This document shows positions 1 to 9,240 of a stretch of DNA of 64,000 nt, in pieces (position 1 is the stretch's first letter; each line of letters opens with the position of its first letter). Made by a program: the position numbers and the translations under genes. The notes below the pieces were generated by a model, which made no database searches, was not told where the DNA came from, and saw only the letters and a program-made list of their open reading frames with translations. Source of the stretch: Intestinibacter bartlettii (GTDB lineage Bacteria; Bacillota; Clostridia; Peptostreptococcales; Peptostreptococcaceae); assembly GCF_000154445.1 (NCBI RefSeq), contig NZ_DS499564.1; one strand, given 5' to 3'.

Positions 1-350
1 ACAACTTTCATTCCTTCTATTTTAGCATCTACTGCAGCTTCATCCATGCAATCACAGAATTTAACAGCATATCTATTTCTATTTACTAAAGTTTTTTCAT
101 GTCTGAATAAAACAGTTTCTCCACCTAGTTCATATTCGCTTTCACCAGCACCAACTTTTAAAGTTTTCATTGGAGGTGCAGTAGCAGCAGCTAATTTAGC
201 TAATGCTTCTGGTGCCATTTTAGGACAAGCTGAAACTTCTACAGCCCCACTTGCAACTTTCATAGAGAAAGCCATACAAGTTGGGAATCCACATTCCTTA
301 CAGTTTTTCTTTGGTGTTAATTTAAATATATCTAATGCTTTTAATGCCAT
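1..350 (-). CDS. acsC: Corrinoid iron-sulfur protein large subunit, 5' part only
   Basis: Only the first 116 residues are present; the gene runs off the left edge. AcsC is the gamma subunit of the corrinoid iron-sulfur protein. It carries the methyl group from methyl-tetrahydrofolate to acetyl-CoA synthase in the cytoplasm. The N-terminus shows the expected [4Fe-4S] cysteine pattern, C17, C20, C25 and C42, around the motif CKECGFPTC. The ATG at 350 follows an AGGGGG ribosome site, and acsD ends just upstream at 384. Family and position after acsD leave little doubt. The catalytic corrinoid-binding part lies outside the window. Confidence 0.95.
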   Translation of the reverse strand, partial: MALKALDIFKLTPKKNCKECGFPTCMAFSMKVASGAVEVSACPKMAPEALAKLAAATAPPMKTLKVGAGESEYELGGETVLFRHEKTLVNRNRYAVKFCDCMDEAAVDAKIEGMKV

Positions 351-383
351 TATTATTTCCCCCTAACCTTACAAATAATTATA

Positions 384-1328
384 TTACGCTAAAGCGCTTA
401 TTAAACCTTTTATAGTTTTCATTGATTCTGGATGACGAAGTATTACTGCATTTGATCCACCAACAAGTACACTTGCAGCTGTAGATACTTCCATACCTAT
501 TGTTCTAGATTCATTATCTCCCCATTCTGGTACGTCAGCTTCAGTAGCTATTGCTTCTTTAACGTGACCAACTTCGAATGAAACTGGAGTTATTATTGGT
601 ATTTGTAATGCTTTATCATTTTGGTTGAAAGCTGCTAATCTAACTCTATCCATAGTAGATGCAACATATTCATAACCATAACCAACTGCTGAACAACCAA
701 CATTCATAACTATATTTTCTTGTTTAACGCCTAATTGAGTAAGTAATACATTCATTTGTTTAGCTAAGTTTATATCAACTGCAGATTCTGCAGCAACTTT
801 TTGACCATAAGCCATACCAGCCGCAGCACCAACTGCTTTGTAGTTTTCTTCTACAGCTGACATTACTAATATATTTTTTCCTTCTAATGCAGCAGAAACT
901 TTATCAAATACTTTACCGTCTTTTTCTGCGTTACCACATCCAGCAACTACTAATGGTAAAGTTATAGCATCAGCAACAGCTTTTGCTACTTCTGCACATT
1001 CTTCTGGAGATTTGTCAGCTCCATCTGGAGATGCTCCATTAAATCTTAAGCATATAAAATCTGCTTCAGTGTTATCTTCAACATATTTAGCCCATTTAGC
1101 AGGGTCTGCCCAAACGTCTCCATATATTTTAGAGTAACAATCTATCCATTCTGCAGGTTGTATATCTGATATTTCTGCTCCAACAACTGGTGCATTTCCT
1201 GTTTCTCCATCAAAGCTATAGAAAGGTAGAACTTGTTCTCCTCCTAATTTTATAGCTTTATCTCCTGTACCTATTTCTACTACATTAACTGTTCCAGTAA
1301 CTTTTTGAGTAGACATTTTAAATGCCAT
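384..1328 (-). CDS. acsD: Corrinoid iron-sulfur protein small subunit
   Basis: This 314-residue protein has the usual length of the CFeSP beta subunit, a TIM-barrel-like partner of AcsC in the methyl branch of the Wood-Ljungdahl pathway. Recognisable family stretches include LPFYSFDGETGN near the N-terminus, DFICLRFNGASPDG and LVVAGCGNAEKDG. The ATG at 1328 has an AAGGGGG site about 9 bases upstream. An in-frame ATG four codons later is less well placed. It lies between a cooC-like maturation gene and acsC, the order also known from C. difficile. It is probably co-transcribed with both. Confidence 0.95.
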   Translation of the reverse strand: MAFKMSTQKVTGTVNVVEIGTGDKAIKLGGEQVLPFYSFDGETGNAPVVGAEISDIQPAEWIDCYSKIYGDVWADPAKWAKYVEDNTEADFICLRFNGASPDGADKSPEECAEVAKAVADAITLPLVVAGCGNAEKDGKVFDKVSAALEGKNILVMSAVEENYKAVGAAAGMAYGQKVAAESAVDINLAKQMNVLLTQLGVKQENIVMNVGCSAVGYGYEYVASTMDRVRLAAFNQNDKALQIPIITPVSFEVGHVKEAIATEADVPEWGDNESRTIGMEVSTAASVLVGGSNAVILRHPESMKTIKGLISALA

Positions 1329-1379
1329 ATCTTTTTCCCCCTTAAGCCTATTTTAATTTATAATGTGCCTATAACAATA

Positions 1380-2150
1380 TTAAGGCAAGTCTAGAGTTTC
1401 TATTATTTTTTCTAGTGCTACTCTAGATTTTGAATCAGCAGGTAATTTTACTAGTGGTATACCTTCTGAATCATATTCATATATTAATTCATCTGAAGGA
1501 ACTACTCCAAATAAATCTAAGCCATACTTTTCAATCTCTTCTTTAACCCCATTACTTAATTCTCCATTAGGAGCTTTATTAACGATTAATCCGATTTTGC
1601 CAACGCTTAAATTCATTTCTTTGGCTAAATCTCTAATTCTTGCAACTGCTTGGATACTACGTTTTGCACAATCACTAACTAATATAAGAGTATCAACATG
1701 TTTAGTAAGTTTTCTACTTATATGTTCCATACCTGCTTCATTATCAGTGATTACATACTTATAGTGATCTGAAATTTTTTGAACTTGCTGTTTTAATATT
1801 CCATTTACGAAACAATAGCAACCTTCTCCTTCTGATCTACCCATAACTAACATGTCGTATCCATCGCCTTCTTCTAAAATCATGCTTAATTGCCATTGTA
1901 AGAATTGGGCTTTAGTCATTCCTCCTGGAAATGAATCTCCATTTTTTTCTGTCATATTAGCGACTTCTCTAATATGTCCAATTGTTTCTGGTTCCTCTGA
2001 GCCTAATACTTCATATAGATTGCAGTTTGCATCTGCATCAACTACTAGAATTGGATCCTTTTTTTGTTTTACTAATGTGTCAATTAAAAGCCCTGTTAGA
2101 CTAGTTTTACCAACTCCGCCTTTTCCGGCTACAGCAATGTTATAAGTCAT
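1380..2150 (-). CDS. CooC/AcsF-type nickel-insertion ATPase (copy next to acsD)
   Basis: The 256-residue protein is a MinD/ParA-class P-loop ATPase with the deviant Walker A motif GKGGVGKT near residue 9. It has a CxC motif at C111 and C113 (GEGCYC), the feature by which CooC-type proteins bind metal across a dimer. Family members insert or mature nickel in CO dehydrogenase or acetyl-CoA synthase. Its place beside acsD suggests it serves the acetyl-CoA synthase side (AcsF-like), which is inference. A second, more typical CooC lies beside cooS at 9241. An AAGGGGG site precedes the ATG. Confidence 0.88.
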   Translation of the reverse strand: MTYNIAVAGKGGVGKTSLTGLLIDTLVKQKKDPILVVDADANCNLYEVLGSEEPETIGHIREVANMTEKNGDSFPGGMTKAQFLQWQLSMILEEGDGYDMLVMGRSEGEGCYCFVNGILKQQVQKISDHYKYVITDNEAGMEHISRKLTKHVDTLILVSDCAKRSIQAVARIRDLAKEMNLSVGKIGLIVNKAPNGELSNGVKEEIEKYGLDLFGVVPSDELIYEYDSEGIPLVKLPADSKSRVALEKIIETLDLP

Positions 2151-2227
2151 CTTATGATATCCCCCTTGAATTAAGTGTTATCACAACAGAGCTTTCTGTA
2201 AATTATGTCAAACTCTGTGTCAGTAAA

Positions 2228-3616
2228 TTATTTTTTTGGTATAGCATGAACACATTCACCGTGTATATCATGTATAGCTTCCATTAAGCCTTCAGATAAA
2301 CTTGGATGAGCATGTATTACTTTACCAACATCTTTAGCTTTTAATCCTAAACCTACAGCTAAAGATAATTCTGTTAATAGGTCAGTTACATGTGGTCCAA
2401 CTAAAGAAGCACCTATTATAGTATCATCTTCGTCAGTCATAACTTTTATGAATCCTTGTAATTTTCCTATTGCTTTTGCTTTACCTAAAGCTCTGAATTC
2501 GAATCTACCAACATGGTATGGAGTACCGTTAGCTTTTAATTCGTCTTCTGTTACACCAACACCAGATACTTCTGGTTCAGTATAAACACAGCTTGGTATA
2601 GCTTTATAGTTAACTGTTTCGCTGTTACCTTTAACAGCATTAGCAGCTGCTACCATTCCTTCAGCAGATGCAACGTGAGCAAGCATTGCTCCTGGTATTA
2701 TATCCCCTATTGCGTATATACCTTCAACACTTGTTTCTAAGTATTCATTAACTTGTATAAATCCTCTTGGTGCCATTTCTATACCTACTTCTTCAACACC
2801 AGAGTTAGCTAAGTTAGGTCTTCTACCTACGCAAAGTAGTACCATTTCAGCTTCTACTGATTTTCCATTATTTAATTCTATTTTAACTGAATCGTCATTA
2901 ACTATGTAGTTATCTGCTCCTACACCAGTCATAACTTTGATTTTATCTTTTTTGAATTGTCTAGCTAAGTTTTTAGCCGCTTCTGAGTCCATTCTTCCTA
3001 GTATTTGTGGAGCCATTTCAACTATTGTTACTTTAGTTCCCATTGTAGCGAAGAATTGTCCTATTTCACTACCTATAACTCCTCCACCTACTATGATTAA
3101 TGATTCTGGTTGTTTTGGTAAACTTAAAACTTCATCAGAAGTTATTACGTTTTTACCATTATAAGGCATGCCTGGGAATACAGTTGGGATAGATCCGTTA
3201 GCTAATATTATTTTATCAGCTACAACTGTTTCTACAGTACCATCTGCTTTAGTAACTTCTATAGTATTTTTATCTACTAATTTACCAAATCCATCTATCT
3301 TTTTAACTCCCCTTTTGTCAAATAAGAATTGGATTCCTGCTACTAATTCATCTGTTACTTTTTGTTTTCTTGCTATTATAGCATCAAAATCAGGTTTAAC
3401 TTCACCTTCAACTACTACACCAAAGTCTTTAGCTTCTTTTACTGTTCTTAAAACATCAGCAGAAGCTAATAAGGCTTTTGTTGGTATACAACCTACGTTT
3501 AAGCAAGTACCACCCAATTTATTTTTTTCTATTACAGTTACTTCAGCACCAAGCATAGCTGCTTTTAAAGCTGCTACATATCCTCCTGGGCCTCCTCCTA
3601 TTACTGCTACTTTCAT
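2228..3616 (-). CDS. lpdA: Dihydrolipoyl dehydrogenase within the Wood-Ljungdahl cluster
   Basis: This 462-residue flavoprotein disulfide reductase starts with the FAD-binding motif GGGPGGY. The redox-active disulfide is in GGTCLNVGCIPTKA. A second Rossmann motif (IVGGGVIGSE, NAD binding) and the C-terminal dimer motif HAHPSLSEG with its catalytic His are present. It oxidises dihydrolipoyl groups and passes electrons to NAD+. In C. difficile the same cluster ends with gcvH, a lipoyl carrier, which would lie beyond the left edge, so the natural partner is probably glycine-cleavage H protein rather than a 2-oxoacid dehydrogenase. The ATG follows a GGGGGAAATAACAA spacing. Confidence 0.93.
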   Translation of the reverse strand: MKVAVIGGGPGGYVAALKAAMLGAEVTVIEKNKLGGTCLNVGCIPTKALLASADVLRTVKEAKDFGVVVEGEVKPDFDAIIARKQKVTDELVAGIQFLFDKRGVKKIDGFGKLVDKNTIEVTKADGTVETVVADKIILANGSIPTVFPGMPYNGKNVITSDEVLSLPKQPESLIIVGGGVIGSEIGQFFATMGTKVTIVEMAPQILGRMDSEAAKNLARQFKKDKIKVMTGVGADNYIVNDDSVKIELNNGKSVEAEMVLLCVGRRPNLANSGVEEVGIEMAPRGFIQVNEYLETSVEGIYAIGDIIPGAMLAHVASAEGMVAAANAVKGNSETVNYKAIPSCVYTEPEVSGVGVTEDELKANGTPYHVGRFEFRALGKAKAIGKLQGFIKVMTDEDDTIIGASLVGPHVTDLLTELSLAVGLGLKAKDVGKVIHAHPSLSEGLMEAIHDIHGECVHAIPKK

Positions 3617-3672
3617 TTGTTATTTCCCCCATTTACCTTGTATGTTTTATAGTTTAACTATTTATTATTAAA

Positions 3673-3722
3673 GTCTATATTAGCTTTAATATAGCTCTAT
3701 CTATATTATAGCTAATATAGAC
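3673..3722 (-). repeat. Long intergenic stem-loop between metF and lpdA
   Basis: The arms at 3673-3685 and 3710-3722 are perfect 13-base inverted repeats (GTCTATATTAGCT and its complement). The enclosed sequence has a further AATATAG/CTATATT pairing. On the minus strand the stem is followed by TTTAATAATAAA, a weak U-tract, so it could be a leaky terminator or an RNA-processing or stability element that separates metF and lpdA levels. The 3617-3850 gap holds nothing else that I recognise. Confidence 0.7.
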
Positions 3723-3850
3723 CCATTTAGCTTGTATTTATGTTAAATTTTTACAATTATTTTTAGATTTTTTTTATTTATAGATAAAAATATGTATTTT
3801 TATATATATTAGTCGAAAAATCTAACTATAATCCCCTAAAATATAGAATC

Positions 3851-4732
3851 TTATAGACCTGCTGCATCTAATATTAGTGGTACATTTTCTTCTGCACCTA
3901 TAGCCATTATGTGAACACCATCACAAAGATTTTCTTCTTTTAATTGTTTGATGAATTCACCAGCCATTTTTATACCTTCAGCTACATAGTTTCCTTTTCC
4001 AGCTGCTTTTAATCTTTCAATTTGGTCATCTGGAACAAATATACCTGGAACGTTAGCAGTCATGAATTTTGCCATTCCTGGTGATTTAAGTGGAACTATA
4101 CCAGCCATTACTTTACAGTCCATATCTTTAGTTAATTCTCTGAATTTTCTCATATGTTCTATATCATAAACAGCTTGAGTTTGGAAGAATTTAGCCCCTG
4201 CTTTTATTTTCTTTTCCATTTTTAATAATTGTACTTCTATTGGATCATATTCTGGAGTAACACAAGCTCCTAGGAAGAAGTCTGTTTTACCTTTTAATTC
4301 TAATCCAGTACTATCAGTACCATTATTCATCATAGTTGCAGTAGATAATATACTAACAGCGTCTAAGTCAAATACTGGTTTAGCTTGTTTGTGGTCACCT
4401 ACACATACGTGGTCACCTGTTAAAGCTAATAAGTTATCTATTCCAAAGAATCCTGCAGAAAGCATTTCACTTTCTATAGCGATTCTATTTCTATCTCTAC
4501 CTGTCATTTGTATAACTGGTTCTAATCCTAAATCTTTTAACATTTTACATGTAGCAAGAGATGAAGTTCTCATTACAGCAGATTGATTATCTGTAACATT
4601 AGCTGCATGAACTCTACCAATTACTAATTTTGCACATTCTGCTAAATGTGATAAATCAGTTCCTTTTGGAGGTGCCATTTCAGCAGTTATTGCAAATTCA
4701 CCTTTTTCGAATGCTTCTCTTAACTTACTCAT
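3851..4732 (-). CDS. metF: Methylenetetrahydrofolate reductase catalytic subunit
   Basis: This 293-residue TIM-barrel flavoprotein belongs to the MetF family and reduces methylene-THF to methyl-THF, the last step of the folate branch before transfer to the corrinoid protein. Family landmarks are ITAEMAPPKGTD at the start, NVTDNQSAVMR, the ALTGDH stretch near the FMN site and QTQAVYD. It sits immediately after metV, its zinc-domain partner, in transcription order. No rnfC2-type partner gene is visible in the cluster, so it looks like the simple MetF-MetV type. AAGGGGG precedes the ATG. Confidence 0.94.
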   Translation of the reverse strand: MSKLREAFEKGEFAITAEMAPPKGTDLSHLAECAKLVIGRVHAANVTDNQSAVMRTSSLATCKMLKDLGLEPVIQMTGRDRNRIAIESEMLSAGFFGIDNLLALTGDHVCVGDHKQAKPVFDLDAVSILSTATMMNNGTDSTGLELKGKTDFFLGACVTPEYDPIEVQLLKMEKKIKAGAKFFQTQAVYDIEHMRKFRELTKDMDCKVMAGIVPLKSPGMAKFMTANVPGIFVPDDQIERLKAAGKGNYVAEGIKMAGEFIKQLKEENLCDGVHIMAIGAEENVPLILDAAGL

Positions 4733-4765
4733 CTAAAAAATCCCCCTTTAATAATAACCTTGTTT

Positions 4766-5440
4766 TTAAGCTTCTGCGCTTGCTTTCTTATTAGCATCTA
4801 AACGTCTTGGATTAAGTTGTTTAGAATAATCTTTAGGTGGTCTAACTTCTTTTAAGTTATCTAATTGACCTAATTCTTTAAGTCTTTCATAGATTAATAC
4901 CCATGCACAGTCGTTGTCAGGGCTAACTTCACATTTACCATTTTTAGCTCCACCGCAAGCTCCATTTACTAAGCCTTTAGCACACATAGTTACTGGGCAT
5001 ATACCTCCAGTCCATCCAAGTTCACATTCACCACATGCTTTACAAGCTTCTTCGAATTTACCAACTCTTTCAACTTCCCCTATAAACATTGTGTTGTTTG
5101 CTGGATAAACAGGTATGTTTTGTTTTTTAGTATTTTTCATTATAGTTTGAGTACCATCTCCACATGCTAGAGATAATACAGCATCTGCTTCTTTTAATTC
5201 TTCTTTAACAGATTTTAATTCTTTTTTATTTAAAAGTAAGTTACAAGTAGAATCTGGCATTACATGACCTAAAACTTTTTTACCTTCAGCTTCTAATAAA
5301 GCTGTCATTTCTTCTATTTCAGGAGCTCCACCAACTTTACATGCAGAAGCACATTGTCCACATCCAACAAGTACTATTTTTTCGCATCCTTTTAAGAATC
5401 CTAATATTTCTTCCATTGGTTTTCTTTCAGAAATTACCAT
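4766..5440 (-). CDS. metV: MetV, zinc/iron-sulfur partner of MetF
   Basis: The 224-residue protein matches the C-terminal domain family of methylenetetrahydrofolate reductases. It is cysteine-rich: C19, C27, C30 and C34 (motif CGQCASAC), then a second group in the C-terminal half with CKACGECELGW, CPVTMC and GACGG. These are expected to bind an iron-sulfur cluster and zinc and to pass electrons to MetF. The gene lies 33 bases before metF, consistent with a two-subunit MetVF enzyme. A run of six G's sits at ribosome-binding distance from the ATG. Confidence 0.92.
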   Translation of the reverse strand: MVISERKPMEEILGFLKGCEKIVLVGCGQCASACKVGGAPEIEEMTALLEAEGKKVLGHVMPDSTCNLLLNKKELKSVKEELKEADAVLSLACGDGTQTIMKNTKKQNIPVYPANNTMFIGEVERVGKFEEACKACGECELGWTGGICPVTMCAKGLVNGACGGAKNGKCEVSPDNDCAWVLIYERLKELGQLDNLKEVRPPKDYSKQLNPRRLDANKKASAEA

Positions 5441-5482
5441 ACGATTTTCCCCCCAATTTGAATTTTAAAAATCTATAAAGTA

Positions 5483-6340
5483 TTATTTATTATTTTGTTG
5501 TTTACAAGCTTTTATAACGTGTTTAGCAAGAATTGAAGTAGTAACAGAACCAACACCTGCTGGAACTGGAGTTACCATAGATGCTTTTCCTACTACATCA
5601 TCTGTATCAACGTCACCACAGATTCCGCCACCTTCTGGTTTAGCATTTATACCAACATCTATAACTACTGCACCTTCTTTAACGTAATCAGCTTTAACCA
5701 TTCTAGCTCTACCAACACCTGCAACTAAAACGTCAGCTTCAGCACAAACTTTTGGTAAATCTTTTGTTCTTGAATGGCAAATTGTAACTGTTGCATTTTC
5801 TGCTAATAATAACATTGCTGCTGGTTTACCAACAACCATAGATCTACCTAATACTACTACGTTAGCTCCATTTAGAGGCACATTATAGTGTTTTAATATT
5901 TCTACAACTGCTGTTGGTGTACATGGTGGGAATCCTGATTTGTCACCTTCCATAAGTTTAGCAGTATTTAAAGGACTGAAACAGTCAACGTCTTTTTCTG
6001 CTGCTATAACATTTTTTATAACTTCTTCATCTATTCCTTCTGGTAAAGGTCTAAATGTTAATATACCATTTACTGATGCATCATTATTTAATTTTTCTAA
6101 TGCTGCTATGTATTCATCTTGAGTTGTTCCTTCTGGTAATTCAGTAACTTCTGTTTGGATACCTATAGTTTCACATTTCTTTAAAGCACCTTTTTCATAA
6201 GAAAGGTCATTAGGTTTAGCTCCAACTCTTAATATAGCTAATTTTGGTTGAATCCCATCTTTAACTAATGCTTCACATTCTAATTTTAATTGATCACTTA
6301 GTGCATCTCCAACTGGTTTACCTTTAATTATTTCACCCAT
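5483..6340 (-). CDS. folD: Methylene-THF dehydrogenase / cyclohydrolase
   Basis: The 285-residue bifunctional FolD interconverts formyl-, methenyl- and methylene-THF with NAD(P). Visible signatures are SYEKGALKKCETIGI with the catalytic lysines near the folate site, FRPLPEGID, the nucleotide-binding VVLGRSMVVGKP and PVPAGVGSVTTS. Because fchA, a separate cyclohydrolase, also lies in the cluster, FolD may mostly supply the dehydrogenase activity; that division of labour is inference. The ATG follows AGGGGG. A possible promoter lies about 60 bases upstream. Confidence 0.95.
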   Translation of the reverse strand: MGEIIKGKPVGDALSDQLKLECEALVKDGIQPKLAILRVGAKPNDLSYEKGALKKCETIGIQTEVTELPEGTTQDEYIAALEKLNNDASVNGILTFRPLPEGIDEEVIKNVIAAEKDVDCFSPLNTAKLMEGDKSGFPPCTPTAVVEILKHYNVPLNGANVVVLGRSMVVGKPAAMLLLAENATVTICHSRTKDLPKVCAEADVLVAGVGRARMVKADYVKEGAVVIDVGINAKPEGGGICGDVDTDDVVGKASMVTPVPAGVGSVTTSILAKHVIKACKQQNNK

Positions 6341-6652
6341 TTTAAAACGCCCCCTAATTTCTAAATTTTTATTTTTTGTCTATATTTATGTCTACTATAA
6401 TTATACACATTTTTTGTTCAATATTGTATATAATTATAAGTATTTGTTAAAAAATTATTAAAAATAATATGCTATTTTTTAATTATAAATAATTTTTTAT
6501 TTTTATTTAATTTACATTCTATTTTTTATTATATCATTTAAATTTCTTATCATTTTTTATTATTCTTTATTTATTTTCTTATTCTCTGTCTATTTATAGA
6601 AATTTACTTGTATCTAATTATTTATTTATAAATAATTGTAATTGTGAAATTA
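6341..6652 (-). promoter_or_regulatory. AT-rich gap before folD with a possible internal promoter
   Basis: The 312-base gap between fchA and folD is almost pure A and T and carries no supported gene. On the minus strand a perfect TATAAT lies at 6400-6405, about 60 bases before folD, but the hexamer 17 bases upstream (TACAAT) is a poor -35. It may give the downstream half of the cluster its own promoter. No clear terminator follows fchA. Confidence 0.35.
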
Positions 6653-7285
6653 TTATCTCATTGCAGCTATTACTTTATTGTAAACTACATCGCAAATTTC
6701 TACGCCTTCTTTAACTAATGCTTCACATTTTTCATCTAAAGCTTTAGCATATTCTTTATCTTTCATTAATCCTACATTTATTATTACATTAAGTTGAGCA
6801 GATAATATAGCTCCTCTTAGAGCTTGAACACCACAACCCACATCACTTATAGCAAGTTTTGAACCTTTATCTACTAATTCTTCATGTAGTTTTATACTTT
6901 CGTTGCAAAGTTCTACTATTTTAAAAGGAACTTCACATGCTAATTTTAGGCATCTTTCTAATTCTACTTCTTTAGCAGCTTTTTCTTCATCAGTATTAGC
7001 TGGTAAACCGTAAGCTTGAGAAAGTGGGAAAAATCCTTCTGCATCTTTATCTATCATTTCTAATAATTGATCTTGTAATGTTTTAGCCTTTCCTAATATA
7101 GCTTGTATATCTTCTTCGTATTGTGCATATTTTTTCTTTCCTGTTGTTAAGTTACAAACCATACTACCTAAAGCCATCCCTATAGCTCCAACTAATGCAG
7201 CTGCTCCACCGCCACCTGGAACTGGTGCTTTAGATGCTAATACATCTACAAAACCTATACAACTTTTTTCAGCTATTTTTTCCAT
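6653..7285 (-). CDS. fchA: Methenyltetrahydrofolate cyclohydrolase (FTCD_C family)
   Basis: The 210-residue protein belongs to the formiminotransferase-cyclodeaminase C-terminal family. The glycine-rich start APVPGGGGAAALVGAIG is its hallmark. In Clostridia it is FchA, which converts formyl-THF to methenyl-THF between Fhs and FolD. The sequence is helical and complete, ending with AAMR. AGAAGGAGA precedes the ATG. It lies between fhs and folD, as in C. difficile. Confidence 0.92.
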   Translation of the reverse strand: MEKIAEKSCIGFVDVLASKAPVPGGGGAAALVGAIGMALGSMVCNLTTGKKKYAQYEEDIQAILGKAKTLQDQLLEMIDKDAEGFFPLSQAYGLPANTDEEKAAKEVELERCLKLACEVPFKIVELCNESIKLHEELVDKGSKLAISDVGCGVQALRGAILSAQLNVIINVGLMKDKEYAKALDEKCEALVKEGVEICDVVYNKVIAAMR

Positions 7286-7321
7286 TTATATATCTCCTTC
7301 TAATCTTAGGTTTTTATCGAG

Positions 7322-7345
7322 AATAGTGTGCCTAAGCACACTATC
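7322..7345 (-). repeat. Stem-loop between fhs and fchA without a U-tract
   Basis: A 9-base perfect inverted repeat (ATAGTGTGC/GCACACTAT, loop CTAA) lies 36 bases upstream of fchA. Neither side carries a run of T suited to intrinsic termination, so it more likely shapes mRNA processing or stability than stops transcription. Confidence 0.6.
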
Positions 7346-7426
7346 CCCTTTGATTAAATCCTGTTGTCATTTATGTATAAATAAAATGATATATTTACAC
7401 ACTGATATATATATTAAAATAAATCT

Positions 7427-9101
7427 CTAGAATAATCCAGATATTACTCCATTTTCATCAACATCAATTTTTTCTGCTGCTGGAACTTTTGGAAGTCCTG
7501 GCATTTTCATTATTTCACCAGTTAATGCAACTACGAATCCTGCACCTGCAGATATTGTAACTTGTCTAACTGTTATTCTAAATCCAGTTGGTCTACCTAA
7601 TTTAGTTTGGTCATCAGTTAATGAATATTGAGTCTTAGCCATACAAACAGGAACTTTACCGAATCCTATTTTTTCTAAGTTAGCTAATTCTTTTTCTGCT
7701 TCTGGAGTATAATCTACACCGTCAGCTCCATATATCTTAGTTGCTATTGCGTTTATTTTTTCTTTTAATGAATATTCATCTGGGTAGCAGAATTGGAAGT
7801 CATTTGGTTCATCACATAATCTTATAACTTCTTTAGCTAATTCTATACCACCTTCGCCACCTTTAGCCCATACTTGAGATAAGGCAACGTTAACGCCTAA
7901 TTCTTGGCATTTCTTTCTAACTAATTCAACTTCAGCTTCTGTATCAGTTGGGAATTCGTTTATAGCAACTACTGCTGGTAATTTGTAAACTTGAGTTATA
8001 TTTTCACGTGTTTTAATAGGTTGGTATACCTTTTTCTAATGCTTCTAAGTTTTCTTCGTTTAAGTCAGCTTTAGCTACGCCACCATTGTATTTTAATGCT
8101 CTAACTGTTGCAACTATTATAACTGCATCAGGTTTTAAGTTAGCCATTCTACATTTAATGTCTAAGAATTTTTCAGCACCTAAGTCAGCACCGAATCCAC
8201 CTTCAGTTACTACATAGTCTGCAAAGTGCATAGCCATTCTTGTTGCTATAACTGAGTTACAACCATGTGCTATATTAGCGAATGGTCCACCATGTACAAA
8301 TGCTGGAGTTCCTTCTAATGTTTGTACTAAGTTTGGTTTTAATGCATCTTTTAATAATGCTGCCATTGCTCCGTTAGCGTTTAATTGTTTAGCTGTTACA
8401 GGTTCGCCTTCATAGCTGTATCCAACTATTATTCTACCTAATCTTACTTTTAAGTCAGCTATATCATCTGCTAAACAGAATGCTGCCATTATTTCTGATG
8501 CAACTGTTATGTCAAATCCGTCTTGTCTTACAGCACCGTCACCTTTTTTACCTAAACCATCAACGATATTTCTTAATTGTCTATCGTTCATGTCTACGCA
8601 TCTTCTCCAAGTTATTCTCTTAGGATCTATTCTTAAAGAGTTTCCTTGGTGTATGTGGTTGTCTACCATTGCAGCTAGTAAGTTGTTAGCAGCTCCTATT
8701 GCATGGAAGTCACCTGTGAAGTGTAAGTTTATATCTTCCATAGGAACAACTTGTGCATATCCTCCACCTGCTGCCCCACCTTTAACACCGAATACTGGTC
8801 CTAGAGAAGGTTCTCTTAATGCAACTAATACGTTTTTACCTAATTTTTGTAAACCGTCAGCTACACCTATAGTAGTAGTAGTTTTACCTTCTCCTGCTGG
8901 AGTTGGGTTGATAGCTGTAGTTAATATTAATTTAGCTTTTTTTCCACCATTATCTTTTTTAAGTAGGTTGTAGTCAACTTTAGCTTTATATTTACCATAT
9001 AATTCTAAGTCATCTTCAGTTAATCCTAATTTTTTAGCTATTTCTCTAATATCTTGAGGTTTAGCCTCTTGAGCTATTTCAATATCTGATTTGAATCCCA
9101 T
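7427..9101 (-). pseudogene. fhs: Formate-tetrahydrofolate ligase, frame broken by two 1-base deletions
   Basis: Fhs makes 10-formyl-THF from formate, ATP and THF. Residues 1-360 or so read cleanly from the ATG at 9101, chosen because GGGAGG lies 9 bases upstream, and include the P-loop TPAGEGKTT. The frame then stops at 8013. Downstream sequence (INEFPTDTEAEVELV to the end at 7427) is intact in another frame. Adding one base near 8021 (CCAACC to CCAAACC) and one near 8004 (GTGAAA to GTGGAAA) restores an uninterrupted protein of about 558 residues with the family stretch GIPNLLKHVENIT. Both missing bases fall in short homopolymers, so assembly error is possible; otherwise the gene is inactive. 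Confidence 0.9.
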
Positions 9102-9240
9102 AACAAACATCCTCCCACATATATATATATTTTAATAACACTAATTAATTCGAATACTAATCAAATTATATAGCTTTCTTATTAATTTAATGTTAATTAA
9201 CTACTATGTTTAGTAATTTTAAATTAAATAAAAATAAAAA

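Noticed and set aside
8000..8030. Programmed ribosomal frameshifting in fhs
   Set aside because: It would need two separate shifts within 17 bases, no X-XXY-YYZ slippery site or downstream structure is seen, and Fhs is not known to use recoding.
8509..8973. A 154-codon plus-strand open frame inside fhs
   Set aside because: It is the complement of conserved Fhs coding sequence and lacks a ribosome site.
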